DNA of 64,000 nucleotides from Bacteroides faecis MAJ27 (GTDB lineage Bacteria; Bacteroidota; Bacteroidia; Bacteroidales; Bacteroidaceae). Both the position numbers and the translations under genes were made by a program. The stretch lies in assembly GCF_900106755.1 (NCBI RefSeq), contig NZ_FNNN01000013.1, positions 62,001 through 126,000 on the forward strand, read 5' to 3'. This document shows positions 43,078 to 52,204 of the stretch, one piece after another; position 1 is the first letter of the stretch, and every line of letters begins with the position of its first letter. The notes beneath the pieces are model-generated. The model did no database searches, was not told the origin of the DNA, and saw only the letters and a program-made list of their open reading frames with translations.

Positions 43078-44205
43078 ATGAGAAAATCTATTATTTTATT
43101 AGCTATGGTATTGGGCGCTTTTACAGCGAATGCCCAGACTGTTGTGGAAGGTACAAAGTTTGCAGATAATTGGTCTGTAGAAGTAAACGCCGGTGTGATT
43201 ACTCCTCTTACTCACAGCGCTTTCTTTAAGAATGCACGTCCCGGTTTCGGAATCGGAGTCTCCAAACAATTAACTCCTATATTTGGTTTAGGATTGCAAG
43301 GCATGGGATATATCAATACTACCCAAAGCAAAACAGCTTTTGACGCATCTGACGTTAGCCTGTTGGGTAAAGTAAACCTGATGAACCTGTTTGCAGGTTA
43401 CAAGGGTGTTCCTCGTTTGTTTGAGGTTGAGGCAGTAGCCGGTGCGGGTTGGCTGCACTATTATGTGAATGGCGATGGCGATCAGAATTCATGGTCTACC
43501 CGCTTCGGATTGAATCTGAACTTTAACCTTGGTGAAAGCAAAGCCTGGACTTTAGGAGTGAAACCAGCCATTGTATATGATATGCAAGGTGACTTCAATC
43601 AGGCAAAAAGCCGTTTCAATGCCAACAATGCGGCATTTGAATTGACTGCCGGACTGACTTATCACTTTAAGACCAGTTCAGGAAACCGTTACTTCACTGA
43701 AGTGAGAGTTTACAACCAAGGCGAAATTGACGATCTGAACGCTTCTGTCAATGCTCTTCGTGGACAGGTGAATAATAAGGATGGTGAGTTGAACAGCGCT
43801 AACCAGAAAATCAGCGGATTGCAGCAGGAACTTGAAGCATGTCGCACTAAGGTTGTTCCGGTTGAAACTGTGGTAAAGACTGCCCGTGTTCCCGAATCTA
43901 TCATTACTTTCAGACAAGGCAAATCATCGGTTGATGCTTCACAGCTCCCGAATGTAGAACGTGTAGCTTCTTATATGAAGAAATATGCCGACTCAAAAGT
44001 AGTGATCAAAGGATATGCTTCTCCGGAAGGTAGTGTGGAAGTCAATGCCCGAATAGCTGCGGCTCGTGCAGAGGCTGTAAAAACGATCTTGGTCAACAAA
44101 TATAAGATTAATCCGGCACGTATCACTGCCGAAGGTCAGGGAGTAGGTGACATGTTTACCGAACCGGACTGGAACCGTGTAAGTATATGTACTATTGAAG
44201 ATTAA
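43078..44205 (+). CDS. OmpA-family outer-membrane protein
   Basis: 375 residues from the ATG at 43078 (43072 is two codons earlier). Signal peptide MRKSIILLAMVLGAFTANA. An eight-stranded barrel domain spans about 20-215 and a coiled-coil-like linker about 220-255 (ALRGQVNNKDGELNSANQKI). The C-terminal OmpA peptidoglycan-binding domain covers about 270-375 (ASYMKKYADSKVVIKGYASPEG, ARAEAVKTILVNKY). Bacteroides OmpA proteins anchor the outer membrane to peptidoglycan. Monocistronic with a strong terminator. Confidence 0.92.
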   Translation: MRKSIILLAMVLGAFTANAQTVVEGTKFADNWSVEVNAGVITPLTHSAFFKNARPGFGIGVSKQLTPIFGLGLQGMGYINTTQSKTAFDASDVSLLGKVNLMNLFAGYKGVPRLFEVEAVAGAGWLHYYVNGDGDQNSWSTRFGLNLNFNLGESKAWTLGVKPAIVYDMQGDFNQAKSRFNANNAAFELTAGLTYHFKTSSGNRYFTEVRVYNQGEIDDLNASVNALRGQVNNKDGELNSANQKISGLQQELEACRTKVVPVETVVKTARVPESIITFRQGKSSVDASQLPNVERVASYMKKYADSKVVIKGYASPEGSVEVNARIAAARAEAVKTILVNKYKINPARITAEGQGVGDMFTEPDWNRVSICTIED

Positions 44206-44229
44206 TAGGATATGTAAATAGAATAGGTG

Positions 44230-44265
44230 AGGGCTGTCCTTGTATGGGGCAGCCCTTATTTTGTT
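44230..44265 (+). terminator. Rho-independent terminator of ompA
   Basis: AGGGCTG (44230-44236) pairs with CAGCCCT (44250-44256), extended by TCC/GGG, followed by TATTTTGTTTT. Confidence 0.85.
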
Positions 44266-44400
44266 TTAAAACAAAATACGAATGGACGAAGTACAGAAAA
44301 ATGGGTAAAGTCATTGTTTGTTTATTTAAAGTGACTATTTTTGGCAAACCATCCGTTTTATGCTGAAAAGAGTGGCAAAGCAATTGAAATAAAACTATTT

Positions 44401-44964
44401 ATGGATATACATGATATCATTGACAACATATATAAACTGCCGGATGTTTCGAAAGAAGCATTATTGAGTGATGCTTCCGAAGTGGTATATCCTAAAGGTT
44501 TCCATCTGTTTTGGGCAAACCGTAAAAGCACTAAATTTTATCTGATGAAGAAAGGGATGCTGCATGCCTACACCCATAAGTCGGATAAGAAAGTTACATT
44601 CTGGTTCGGGAAGGAGGGAGATGCTATTTTCCCGTTGCAAACTCTCTATGATAATCAGGCGGGATATGAGAATATTGAACTTTTGGAAGACAGCGCCCTG
44701 TATGAACTGAGTGTTGATAAATTGCATAATCTCTATCTGGAAGATATACACATAGCCAACTGGGGAAGGAAATTTGCCGAAAGAGAATGTATCAAATCAG
44801 AGAAACTTTTTATTTCCCGACAATTCAAAACTTCATTGGAGAGATATCAGGAACTGATATCCGACTATCCTGATATACTTCAACGCGTACCGCTGGGTAT
44901 TATAGCGTCATATTTAGGTATCTCGCAGGTCAATCTAAGTAGAATCCGGGCAAAGATCAGGTGA
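44401..44964 (+). CDS. Crp/Fnr-family regulator
   Basis: 187 residues from the ATG at 44401; an upstream TTG frame start at 44341 overlaps the -7 element TATTTTTG (44336-44343) and is rejected. N-terminal beta-roll (about 20-120; GFHLFWANRKSTKFYLMKKGMLHAY). The C-terminal helix-turn-helix is RVPLGIIASYLGISQVNLSRIRAKIR, the Bacteroidetes 'SYLGIsqxxLSRIR' type. No clear metal cluster. It lies just upstream of the SMR exporter gene and may regulate it. Confidence 0.87.
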   Translation: MDIHDIIDNIYKLPDVSKEALLSDASEVVYPKGFHLFWANRKSTKFYLMKKGMLHAYTHKSDKKVTFWFGKEGDAIFPLQTLYDNQAGYENIELLEDSALYELSVDKLHNLYLEDIHIANWGRKFAERECIKSEKLFISRQFKTSLERYQELISDYPDILQRVPLGIIASYLGISQVNLSRIRAKIR

Positions 44965-44972
44965 TTTTTTAT

Positions 44973-45034
44973 CAAATGTAAAATTCCTTTTTTACAAATG
45001 TAAAATAGAGGTGGACGGAAATTCATGACCTTTG
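44973..45034 (+). promoter_or_regulatory. 12-bp direct repeat upstream of the SMR gene -7 element
   Basis: CAAATGTAAAAT occurs at 44973-44984 and 44995-45006, 22 bp apart. Twenty bases later comes GACCTTTG (45027-45034), a -7 variant. The layout resembles an activator site spanning two helical turns. Confidence 0.55.
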
Positions 45035-45055
45035 CAACTAAAAACAATAAGTGTT

Positions 45056-45382
45056 ATGAACTGGATTCTTTTGATTTTGGCAGGATGTCTCGAACTGGTA
45101 TTTACCTTCTGTCTGGGAAAAATAAACAGGGTTATAGGAGTAGAGAAATATCTGTGGTCATTGGGGTTGCTGATATCTTTATGTGTCAGTATGCTTCTCC
45201 TGATAAGAGTAACAAAGGCATTGCCCGTTGGCACAGCTTATGCTATATGGACCGGTATCGGTGCGGCAGGCACTGTGTTGATCGGTATCTTTTTCTTTAA
45301 AGAACCGGCAAGCTGGAGCAGAATGTTCTTTATCTTCACATTGATTTGCTCCATCGTTGGTTTGAAATTGGTATCACATTGA
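45056..45382 (+). CDS. SMR-family exporter of the Gdx/SugE (guanidinium) type
   Basis: 108 residues with four membrane helices, starting at the ATG at 45056 after the -7 element. The conserved glutamate lies in helix 1 (AGCLELVFTF). Helix 3 carries GTAYAIWTGIGAAGTVLIGI; the WTGIGAxGT motif favours the Gdx/SugE branch over EmrE-type drug exporters (YAIWSGxG). It works as an antiparallel homodimer exchanging guanidinium-like cations for protons. The branch assignment is by motif. No known guanidine riboswitch was recognised upstream; a direct-repeat operator is there instead. Confidence 0.85.
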   Translation: MNWILLILAGCLELVFTFCLGKINRVIGVEKYLWSLGLLISLCVSMLLLIRVTKALPVGTAYAIWTGIGAAGTVLIGIFFFKEPASWSRMFFIFTLICSIVGLKLVSH

Positions 45383-45421
45383 TACCTTATGGTATCATAA
45401 AAAAATAATTATCGATTATAA

Positions 45422-45574
45422 TTTGGTAGTTATGAAAACAAAGCCCATATTTGCAGCCCAAAAATAAGGACAGGCATAGAAAATCCTCATCGGAGGGTGC
45501 TATAATAATAATTATGGTGCTGGATAAGATGAATGGTGCGAATCATTCAGCTTGTCCGGCACTATTTTATTTTG
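45422..45574 (+). promoter_or_regulatory. MATE gene promoter and candidate attenuator/riboswitch leader
   Basis: TTTG (45422-45425), 20 bp, CATATTTG (45446-45453) form a promoter. The leader that follows contains GGACAGGC (45468-45475) and a small CCTC-ATC-GGAGG hairpin. A long stem follows: GTGCTGGATAAG / CTTGTCCGGCAC with TGAATG/CATTCA inside (45517-45562), then TATTTTATTTTG. GGACAGGC can pair with GCTTGTCC (45550-45557) inside the terminator's 3' arm, so terminator and antiterminator would exclude each other. No known riboswitch class was recognised. Confidence 0.6.
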
Positions 45575-45613
45575 TAACAAATAGAGATTAGAGGAATAAG
45601 TAGCGAAGAAACT

Positions 45614-46978
45614 ATGAAGGAGTTAAATTTGACACAAGGGAGCGTTCCGAAGGTATTACTGCAATTTGCGGTTCCTTTTCTGATTGCGAATGTGCTTCAG
45701 GCGCTTTATGGCGGGGCTGACCTCTTTGTTGTGGGACAATACGATGATTCTGCAAGTGTAGCGGCTGTGGCTATCGGCAGCCAGGTGATGCAGACAATTA
45801 CAGGTATTATTCTTGGTATTACGACGGGAACAACCGTGCTGATTGCTATTGCTACCGGAGCCAAGGATGACAAGAAGGTGGCTTTTACCATCGGTTCTTC
45901 CGTGTGGCTGTTTTCAATGATCGGGGTACTGCTTACTTTGGTCATGGTGGCCTTTCATGGTCAGATAGCGGAGTTGATGCATACGCCGATGGAAGCAATG
46001 GCAGATACGAAAAGTTATATTCTGGTGTGTTCGGTCGGCATCTTGTTTATAGTAGGATATAACGTCGTATGTGGTATTCTGCGTGGGTTGGGAGACTCTA
46101 AGACACCGCTCTGTTTTGTAGCGCTGGCATGTGTGATTAATATTGTACTTGATTTTATACTGGTAGGATATTTCCATTTGGGAGCTACAGGAGCAGCAGT
46201 TGCCACCATAACGGCGCAGGGAGTCAGCTTTGTGATATCTCTTTGGTTCTTATATCGGCATGGATTCCATTTTGGGTTTACACGAAAAGATATCCGGCTG
46301 AACCGGAATCTGGCTAAAAGAATCATGACATTGGGGGCACCTATTGCGTTGCAGGATGCGTTGGTTAATATCTCCTTTTTGATTATAACCGTTATAGTCA
46401 ATCAGATGGGAGTGATCGCATCGGCCTCTTTAGGTGTTGTAGAGAAAATCATAGTGTTTGCCATGTTGCCTCCGATGGCGATTTCATCGGCAGTGGCAAC
46501 GATGACAGCACAAAACTACGGAGCCGGACTCATACAGCGGATGAACAGATGTCTGGCTTCCGGGATAGGTCTTGCACTTGTTTTCGGTATATCGGTTTGT
46601 GTCTATTCGCAATTCCTGCCGGAAACGCTTACCGCATTCTTTACGAAAGATGCTGCGGTTGTGGCAATGGCGGCGGAGTATCTGCGAGGATATAGCATCG
46701 ACTGTATTATAGTAAGTTTTGTGTTCTGCATAAATTCTTACTTCAGCGGACAGGGAAATTCACTATTCCCGATGATTCACAGTTTGATAGCGACTTTCCT
46801 GTTTAGGATTCCGTTGTCGTACTGGTTCAGCCAGATAGATAGTTCTTCCCTGTTTATCATGGGGTTTGCTCCGCCTGTTTCAACAGTGGTTTCATTGTTG
46901 ATATGCATTTGGTATTTAAGGTATACACGGAAGAAAGTTTATTTGAAAGGCACAATGATGCCTGCTATGTCGAATTAG
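45614..46978 (+). CDS. MATE-family efflux transporter
   Basis: 454 residues, 12 membrane helices. Opening: GSVPKVLLQFAVPFLIANVLQALYG, then DLFVVGQYDDSASVAAVAIGSQVMQ, the usual MATE/NorM-DinF start. The second half repeats with PIALQDALVNISFLIITVIVNQMG. It exports cationic drugs or metabolites with H+ or Na+. The long structured leader suggests control by premature termination. The Crp/Fnr gene follows after 38 bp and could be co-transcribed. Confidence 0.92.
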   Translation: MKELNLTQGSVPKVLLQFAVPFLIANVLQALYGGADLFVVGQYDDSASVAAVAIGSQVMQTITGIILGITTGTTVLIAIATGAKDDKKVAFTIGSSVWLFSMIGVLLTLVMVAFHGQIAELMHTPMEAMADTKSYILVCSVGILFIVGYNVVCGILRGLGDSKTPLCFVALACVINIVLDFILVGYFHLGATGAAVATITAQGVSFVISLWFLYRHGFHFGFTRKDIRLNRNLAKRIMTLGAPIALQDALVNISFLIITVIVNQMGVIASASLGVVEKIIVFAMLPPMAISSAVATMTAQNYGAGLIQRMNRCLASGIGLALVFGISVCVYSQFLPETLTAFFTKDAAVVAMAAEYLRGYSIDCIIVSFVFCINSYFSGQGNSLFPMIHSLIATFLFRIPLSYWFSQIDSSSLFIMGFAPPVSTVVSLLICIWYLRYTRKKVYLKGTMMPAMSN

Positions 46979-47016
46979 GTGTTTTTAAGTGGATATATTA
47001 ACTAAAATCAATTTGT

Positions 47017-47565
47017 ATGGAAGCTTATTTGAAGAAACTCTGTTTTGAGTATCAGGTTGAAGAAAAGGAAGTGAAAGAGCTGTTGGCTCGCATGGAAATG
47101 GTGTATCTGGATAAAGGAGAAACGATTGCTTCTGCTACAATGCCCGAGCAGAGCTTGTATATTATCGTTTCCGGCATCCTGCATACATTTACTACCCGGC
47201 AGGGAGAGGACAAAACTGTCAGATTCCTGTCCGAAGGTGATGCTATCTTGTGCTACAATACAAGTAAGCATTCTATAAAAACACTGACAAGGTGTGTTGC
47301 CTATTACATCAGTGAAGATGAGATTGAAGAGTTATGCGCAACATCCATAACGTTTGCCAATCTGATGCGTCAGCTGATGGAATATCAGTTTTATTTGAAA
47401 GAGGAAATGAATGTAAATACCCGTAAACTGACAATCAGAGAAAGATATCTTTCTTTATTGACAGAGATACCCGATATCCTGTACAGGGTCCCTTTGAAAT
47501 ACATTACTTATTATTTAGGGGCTGACGTGACAAGTCTGGGATACTTGGCTGGCAGTCATAAATAA
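47017..47565 (+). CDS. Crp/Fnr-family regulator
   Basis: 182 residues. An N-terminal cNMP-binding-like roll (KGETIASATMPEQSLYIIVSGILHTF) and a C-terminal helix-turn-helix (RERYLSLLTEIPDILYRVPLKYITYYLGADVTSLGYLAG) are present. The final recognition helix ends earlier than in the 44.4-kb paralogue (SRIRAKIR), and the last residues (SLGYLAGSHK) look slightly degenerate. It is encoded just behind the MATE gene and may sense its substrate or redox state (inference). Confidence 0.85.
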   Translation: MEAYLKKLCFEYQVEEKEVKELLARMEMVYLDKGETIASATMPEQSLYIIVSGILHTFTTRQGEDKTVRFLSEGDAILCYNTSKHSIKTLTRCVAYYISEDEIEELCATSITFANLMRQLMEYQFYLKEEMNVNTRKLTIRERYLSLLTEIPDILYRVPLKYITYYLGADVTSLGYLAGSHK

Positions 47566-47688
47566 GAAACATTTTCTTGTGATCCGTCTCTTTAATATAT
47601 TCCTTATTAAATAGTCTGTGGGCTTCCTGTTTTTTTAGTTGGAGAGGCTTTGGATTATTTGATAAGGAATATTATTTTTGTATCTCAA

Positions 47689-48567
47689 ATGAAGAACTCG
47701 ATCCCCCGATATACTTTCTATAAGAATAAGTATGGGAGTGAACTTTTAGTAGATGTCGTCGAACTGAAGTATGTAAAGAAGTTCCTCGCCCTAAGTTCTG
47801 TCCATACGCTGACTTACTATGATATCACGTTTGTCACAGAAGGAGAGGGCATGTTCTCGATAGATAATCAGACTTGTGAAGCGGTTTCCCGTGATGTGTT
47901 TTTCTCTAAACCGGGAGAGATTCGGAATTGGGATACCCATCGTATAGTCAATGGCTATGCCTTGATCTTTGAAGATGAGTTTTTATCTTCTCTTTTTAAA
48001 GATTCTCTTTTTGTGCAGCACCTCTCATTCTTCAAATCGGGGAAGACATCATCCAAATTACAGTTGTCGGATGAACTTTATATGCGTATCCTTCAGATAT
48101 TGTATAACATTAAAGCGGAGATTGATTCGTACAAACAGAATGATGTACATGTATTGAGGGCATTACTCTATGAAGTACTGATGTTGTTGAACCGGGCCTA
48201 TCAAAAAGCGGATATCGGGGGAGAGAGTACAAGTAAAGAAACCAACAATATCCATATAAACAAATTTATTAAGTTAGTTGACGCCCATTTGAAAGAACAG
48301 CATTCTGTTCAATATTATGCAGATAAACTTTGCATTACTCCGAATTACCTGAATGAGATTGTAACTTCAATAATGGGACTCAGTGCGAAGCAATATATAC
48401 AGAATAAAGTAATGGATGAGTCTAAGAGACTACTTGCCTATACAGATTCCTCTATATCGGATATTGCATTTGAACTTCACTTCTCAACCGTTTCTTATTT
48501 TATCCGTTGCTTCCGACAACATACGGGAGAAACGCCTCTACTTTATCGAAAAACGCATAAACCGTAA
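47689..48567 (+). CDS. AraC-family regulator
   Basis: 292 residues from the ATG at 47689; the longer TTG frame (47650) covers a -7 element TATTTTTG (47673-47680). Sensor domain about 45-140 (YYDITFVTEGEGMFSIDNQT, VFFSKPGEIRNWD). HTH domain about 190-290 (VQYYADKLCITPNYLNEIVTS, SDIAFELHFSTVSYFIRCFRQ, HTGETPLLYRK). It lies 93 bp before the PPOX-type flavoprotein gene, its probable target. Confidence 0.9.
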   Translation: MKNSIPRYTFYKNKYGSELLVDVVELKYVKKFLALSSVHTLTYYDITFVTEGEGMFSIDNQTCEAVSRDVFFSKPGEIRNWDTHRIVNGYALIFEDEFLSSLFKDSLFVQHLSFFKSGKTSSKLQLSDELYMRILQILYNIKAEIDSYKQNDVHVLRALLYEVLMLLNRAYQKADIGGESTSKETNNIHINKFIKLVDAHLKEQHSVQYYADKLCITPNYLNEIVTSIMGLSAKQYIQNKVMDESKRLLAYTDSSISDIAFELHFSTVSYFIRCFRQHTGETPLLYRKTHKP

Positions 48568-48660
48568 AAAGTGCTATTTCTCCCTTTCTTTTTATTGCAC
48601 TGATTGTGTTCTATATTCCTACTTTCGCATCAGATAATAACCATTTAAAATAATTGAATA

Positions 48661-49080
48661 ATGAGAGATGCAGAAAAGACAGTAGGGAACATGATTGATA
48701 AGTTGAAAACGGCTTTTATCGGTTCCATAGATAATGAAGGATTTCCTAATATCAAGGCCATGTTGCAACCCCGAAAGCGGGAAGGGATAAAAACAGTTTA
48801 TCTGACGACAAACACTTCATCAATGCGTGTCGCGCAGTATAGGGAAAACAATCATGCCTGTATTTACTTTTGTGATGCGAGGTTTTTTAGAGGTGTGATG
48901 CTGCGTGGCACTATGGAAGTGCTGACTGATAGTGCCAGTAAAGAGATGATCTGGCAGGAGGGTGACACCATGTATTATCCGGAAGGCGTGACAGATCCCG
49001 ACTATTGCGTGCTGAAATTTACGGCAACTTCCGGAAGGTTTTACAGCGGTTTTAAGTCTGAGAGTTTCATGGTTGAATAA
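48661..49080 (+). CDS. Pyridoxamine 5'-phosphate oxidase-like FMN-binding protein
   Basis: 139 residues of the split-barrel flavin-binding fold. Typical segments are AFIGSIDNEGFPNIKAML at the N-terminus, VYLTTNTSSMRVAQYRENNHACIYF in the middle, and VMLRGTMEVLTD. The family is the general-stress/PPOX-like group that binds FMN or F420; here FMN is expected. It is not PdxH. The substrate is unknown. It follows the AraC gene on the same strand. Confidence 0.85.
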   Translation: MRDAEKTVGNMIDKLKTAFIGSIDNEGFPNIKAMLQPRKREGIKTVYLTTNTSSMRVAQYRENNHACIYFCDARFFRGVMLRGTMEVLTDSASKEMIWQEGDTMYYPEGVTDPDYCVLKFTATSGRFYSGFKSESFMVE

Positions 49081-49166
49081 AGCTTGGAAACAGGAAGCGT
49101 ATGGGATAACTTGCTTTGTGTATTTCCGTACAGGCACGTTATCCCATCATATCCTTCTACTTCATT

Positions 49167-49763
49167 TTATCCTTTCGGACAGAACCCATTCTTATAAAAC
49201 AGATAACTTTCTTCTATCGCTTCAGCCGTATCAGCTTCTAATGCATATAGTACTTCCCTGCAAAATTCCAGTTGTCCGATGCCATTGGCAGTTACAATAT
49301 TTCCATCTCTTACAGCCTGTTTATTCATATAATTGGATTCGCCTGTATATTGATCTCCGGCGTATTGTTTCAAGTAATCGAGTGTATTGCTGGTATGCTT
49401 TACCTCATTAAGGAACCCATGCATACCAAGAAAGACAGAAGCGTTGCAAATACCAGCAACCAGTTTCTTATCTTTGAGTGCTTTCTTTACAAGCGGAACA
49501 ATTAATTCGGCTTCCGGTGAAAACCATCTCATGCCGCCGATTAATATCAGGCCCGCATAGTCTTCCGGCATATCTTTTAGATCATAATCGGGTAATACTC
49601 TGAGTCCTCCTATTGAAGTGACAGGCTCTTTGGTTATTGAGAGGTATTTTACTTTATAATTGATGGGGTTTCCGGGTTTAACACCCTGATTCAAACAGAT
49701 GGCTGTAAATGCACCCTCCCAATCGGCAAAACCATTTAATAATACAAATATTACTTCTTTCAT
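49167..49763 (-). CDS. DJ-1/PfpI-type class I glutamine-amidotransferase-like protein
   Basis: 198 residues. The nucleophile elbow is VAGICNASVFLG (Cys in GICNAS), with an upstream acidic residue in FADWEGA, the DJ-1/PfpI arrangement. The C-terminus (LYALEADTAEAIEESYLFYKNG) is of the YdeA/PfpI-like subgroup. Members act as glyoxalase III-type hydrolases, proteases or chaperones; no single role can be assigned. It is convergent with the PPOX gene. Confidence 0.88.
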   Translation of the reverse strand: MKEVIFVLLNGFADWEGAFTAICLNQGVKPGNPINYKVKYLSITKEPVTSIGGLRVLPDYDLKDMPEDYAGLILIGGMRWFSPEAELIVPLVKKALKDKKLVAGICNASVFLGMHGFLNEVKHTSNTLDYLKQYAGDQYTGESNYMNKQAVRDGNIVTANGIGQLEFCREVLYALEADTAEAIEESYLFYKNGFCPKG

Positions 49764-49993
49764 ACGTTATTCTATTTTTTTGTATGCACAAAGATGCTAT
49801 ATTTAATTGAATTATGAGTCCATAGCCGGACGAATAAATTTATGTACTTGAAGATTTTGTGTAACGGAGAGTGTTTCAGTTTCGGGAAAACGTTCCGTCT
49901 GACTAATTTGAGAATGTAAAATAGGTGCAAGTGGCATTAAAAAGAAGTTGGGCATAGAAGAAGAGGACTTAAATGAGAAAAACAAGTAAGATG

Positions 49994-50025
49994 TTTGTTA
50001 TTATGGAGTAGAAACATTATTTTTG
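49994..50025 (+). promoter_or_regulatory. Consensus promoter of the AAA/DUF234 ATPase gene
   Basis: TTTG (49994-49997), exactly 20 bp, then TATTTTTG (50018-50025), followed by the ATG at 50046. Confidence 0.7.
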
Positions 50026-50045
50026 TATTCTATAATAATTGAAAT

Positions 50046-51410
50046 ATGGAATTCGTAGATCGGATAGAAGAACAAAAACGGCTCCAAAAAGCGTTGAACG
50101 GTGAGAAATCTGCATTTGTCGTTGTATATGGCAGGCGCAGGTTAGGAAAATCCACCCTGATAAAAAAAGTGCTGACTTCAAATGATGTGTACTATATGGC
50201 TGACCAAACCGAGCGTGCGCATCAAATCAGCCTGCTTGCCAAAGAAATCGGTATGGTAATACCGGATTTTGATAAAGTAGTATATCCTGATTGGGAAGCA
50301 ATACTGACAGCTCTTAACCATCGGACTCAAGAGCGTTTTTCACTCTGTTTGGACGAGTTCCCGTATTTGGTCAAGAGTTCTCCTGAACTCCCTGCCCTAT
50401 TGCAAAGGTTGATAGATTCCCGTAGCCTTAAGTATAACCTGATTATTTGTGGGTCTTCCCAACAATTGATGCAGGGATTGATATTGGATGGTAGTGCCCC
50501 GTTATACGGACGTGCAGACCAGATGCTGAAACTATCTCCTATACATATTAAGTATTTACAGGAAGTATTGCATTCGGATGCTGTGAGTACGGTGGAAGAA
50601 TATGCTATATGGGGAGGTGTGCCCCGTTATTGGGAGCTTCGGTTACAAGATGACGGCTTGCAGGAGTCAATAGCTTATAATATACTCAATCCGTTAGGTA
50701 CACTGTACGAGGAGCCGATCCGTCTGTTTATGGACGATATGCGGGATGTGATTCAGGCATCGACGCTTCTCTCTGTGATTGGGAGCGGTGTCAACCGATT
50801 ATCGGAAATTGCCGCACGTCTGGAAAAGCCGGCTACCCATTTATCCGGTCCATTAGAGAAACTACGCCAACTGGATTTTATCGAACGGGAGATTCCTTTC
50901 GGTGAGAATCCGAAGAGCAGCAAGAAGAGCCTGTATAAGGTAAGTGACCCATTTATGGATTTCTATTTTCACTTTGTAGTTCCCAACCGCTCGCTGATAG
51001 AACTCGGACGTTCCGGTTTTGTGACGGATGCTATCTGCTCACAGTTTTCTCGATATGTATCTGCTTGGTGGGAAAAACTATGCCGTCAGGCCGTCAGTGG
51101 TGGAGTAATCGGCGGAGATATGTACAATCTTGCTGGACGTTGGTGGGGCAATGTATCAAGGGATGAAGCTATCGAACTGGACGTAGTGGCACAGAGTATA
51201 GACGGTAAGAAACTGCTTGTCGGGGAATGTAAATGGACAGAAGGTGAAGATGCAGGCAGGCTAATTTATGAACTGACTGCCAAAGCTCGGAAACTCCCTT
51301 TCCTGAAAGGGCAGGAAATCGTTCCGGTATTATTCCTGAAACAAAAGCCGCTTCGTGAGAGTGATGCTCTGGTGATAACACCTCAGGAAATTATTGATGC
51401 TATCGGCTAA
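50046..51410 (+). CDS. AAA ATPase with C-terminal DUF234 nuclease-like domain
   Basis: 454 residues. Walker A VVYGRRRLGKSTLIKK (about 27-42), Walker B region RFSLCLDEFPYLV (about 97-109) and sensor segment LIICGSSQQLM. A winged-helix region follows (about 240-290). The C-terminal domain (about 310-420) has VDVVAQSIDGKKLLVGECKW, matching the DUF234 restriction-endonuclease-like fold (E-x-D...E-C-K). Such proteins are widespread in Bacteroides and archaea; the function is unproven, perhaps DNA-end or toxin-like activity. It sits just outside the left end of the integrated element. Confidence 0.88.
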   Translation: MEFVDRIEEQKRLQKALNGEKSAFVVVYGRRRLGKSTLIKKVLTSNDVYYMADQTERAHQISLLAKEIGMVIPDFDKVVYPDWEAILTALNHRTQERFSLCLDEFPYLVKSSPELPALLQRLIDSRSLKYNLIICGSSQQLMQGLILDGSAPLYGRADQMLKLSPIHIKYLQEVLHSDAVSTVEEYAIWGGVPRYWELRLQDDGLQESIAYNILNPLGTLYEEPIRLFMDDMRDVIQASTLLSVIGSGVNRLSEIAARLEKPATHLSGPLEKLRQLDFIEREIPFGENPKSSKKSLYKVSDPFMDFYFHFVVPNRSLIELGRSGFVTDAICSQFSRYVSAWWEKLCRQAVSGGVIGGDMYNLAGRWWGNVSRDEAIELDVVAQSIDGKKLLVGECKWTEGEDAGRLIYELTAKARKLPFLKGQEIVPVLFLKQKPLRESDALVITPQEIIDAIG

Positions 51411-51446
51411 TTAAAGTAAAGAACCCGCTATTTTTGCTAAAGTGAA

Positions 51447-51513
51447 GAAAAAGAAAAAGCTCTGAAATCCTTGAATTTCAGAGCTTTACTATTTGCTTTC
51501 GCGGTGCGTACGG
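51447..51513. repeat. Left attachment repeat of the integrated element (attL)
   Basis: Contains a 41-bp stretch (51447-51487, including the tRNA terminator hairpin) and a 25-bp stretch (51489-51513, ending in the tRNA-Asp 3' end) that are identical to 60910-60950 and 60962-60986. Only the last about 13 bases of the tRNA gene are present here, so this is the displaced copy. Confidence 0.85.
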
Positions 51514-51736
51514 AAGATGAACCTTAGTTTTATTCTTCACATACTCAATATCTTAGCAATCTCTAAAATCTTTCTCCCACTAATAACCCCACGTGTGCAA
51601 TTCTTTGGATTGCTTGGTGTTGCGGTGGTTGTTTGAGTTGGTGCAAAAATACGAAATAGTTCATATAATAACCATCAATAGCCTATAATTTTTACAAAAA
51701 AATATTGTATCTTTACTGCAAATAAAGAAACTTAGT

Positions 51737-52204
51737 ATGTTTGAACAGATAAAGTTATACATATCCAACAAATGGGAGAAATTATATCCATTACTATTTT
51801 CTTCGATGATATGTTTGCTATTGTACTTTTTCAAAGATAATGAAATAATAGATAAGTGTTATTATAAATGTTTTGATAAAACATTTATATCGGCTTTAGT
51901 TACAGCGGAAAGTATTGTTTTTGGGTTTTTATTGACAACGATGGTAACTTTGATGCAGTTAAACAATTCCGCTATTAAAAATTTAATTGATACTAATAGA
52001 TTTCCAGAGTTAATACAATACAATAAGACAGCGGTAATATATTCTTTTTTATCTGTTATCTTAACCTGTGTGTTTTTATTAACATTAGAAATTCAAATAC
52101 CTTATTACAATATATTTGTTGCAATATGGATATTTGTTATGAATATGGTCATATTCCTAAGTTATAGATTTTTGAATATATTTTACTCCTTTCTTAAACG
52201 CTGA
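51737..52204 (+). CDS. Hypothetical four-helix membrane protein in the element
   Basis: 155 residues with four membrane segments (LYPLLFSSMICLLLYFF; FISALVTAESIVFGFLLTT; AVIYSFLSVILTCVFLLTL; YNIFVAIWIFVMNMVIFLS). No family recognised. Base composition is strongly A/T-rich compared with the chromosome around it. It is convergent with the next gene and their 3' ends overlap by 22 bases. The pair may form a two-gene cargo or defence module; that is speculation from the arrangement. Confidence 0.65.
   Translation: MFEQIKLYISNKWEKLYPLLFSSMICLLLYFFKDNEIIDKCYYKCFDKTFISALVTAESIVFGFLLTTMVTLMQLNNSAIKNLIDTNRFPELIQYNKTAVIYSFLSVILTCVFLLTLEIQIPYYNIFVAIWIFVMNMVIFLSYRFLNIFYSFLKR

Noticed and set aside
45383..45421. 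GATACC/GGTATC hairpin after the SMR gene as terminator
   Set aside because: Followed by A residues and not T on the plus strand; weak terminator, so not listed.
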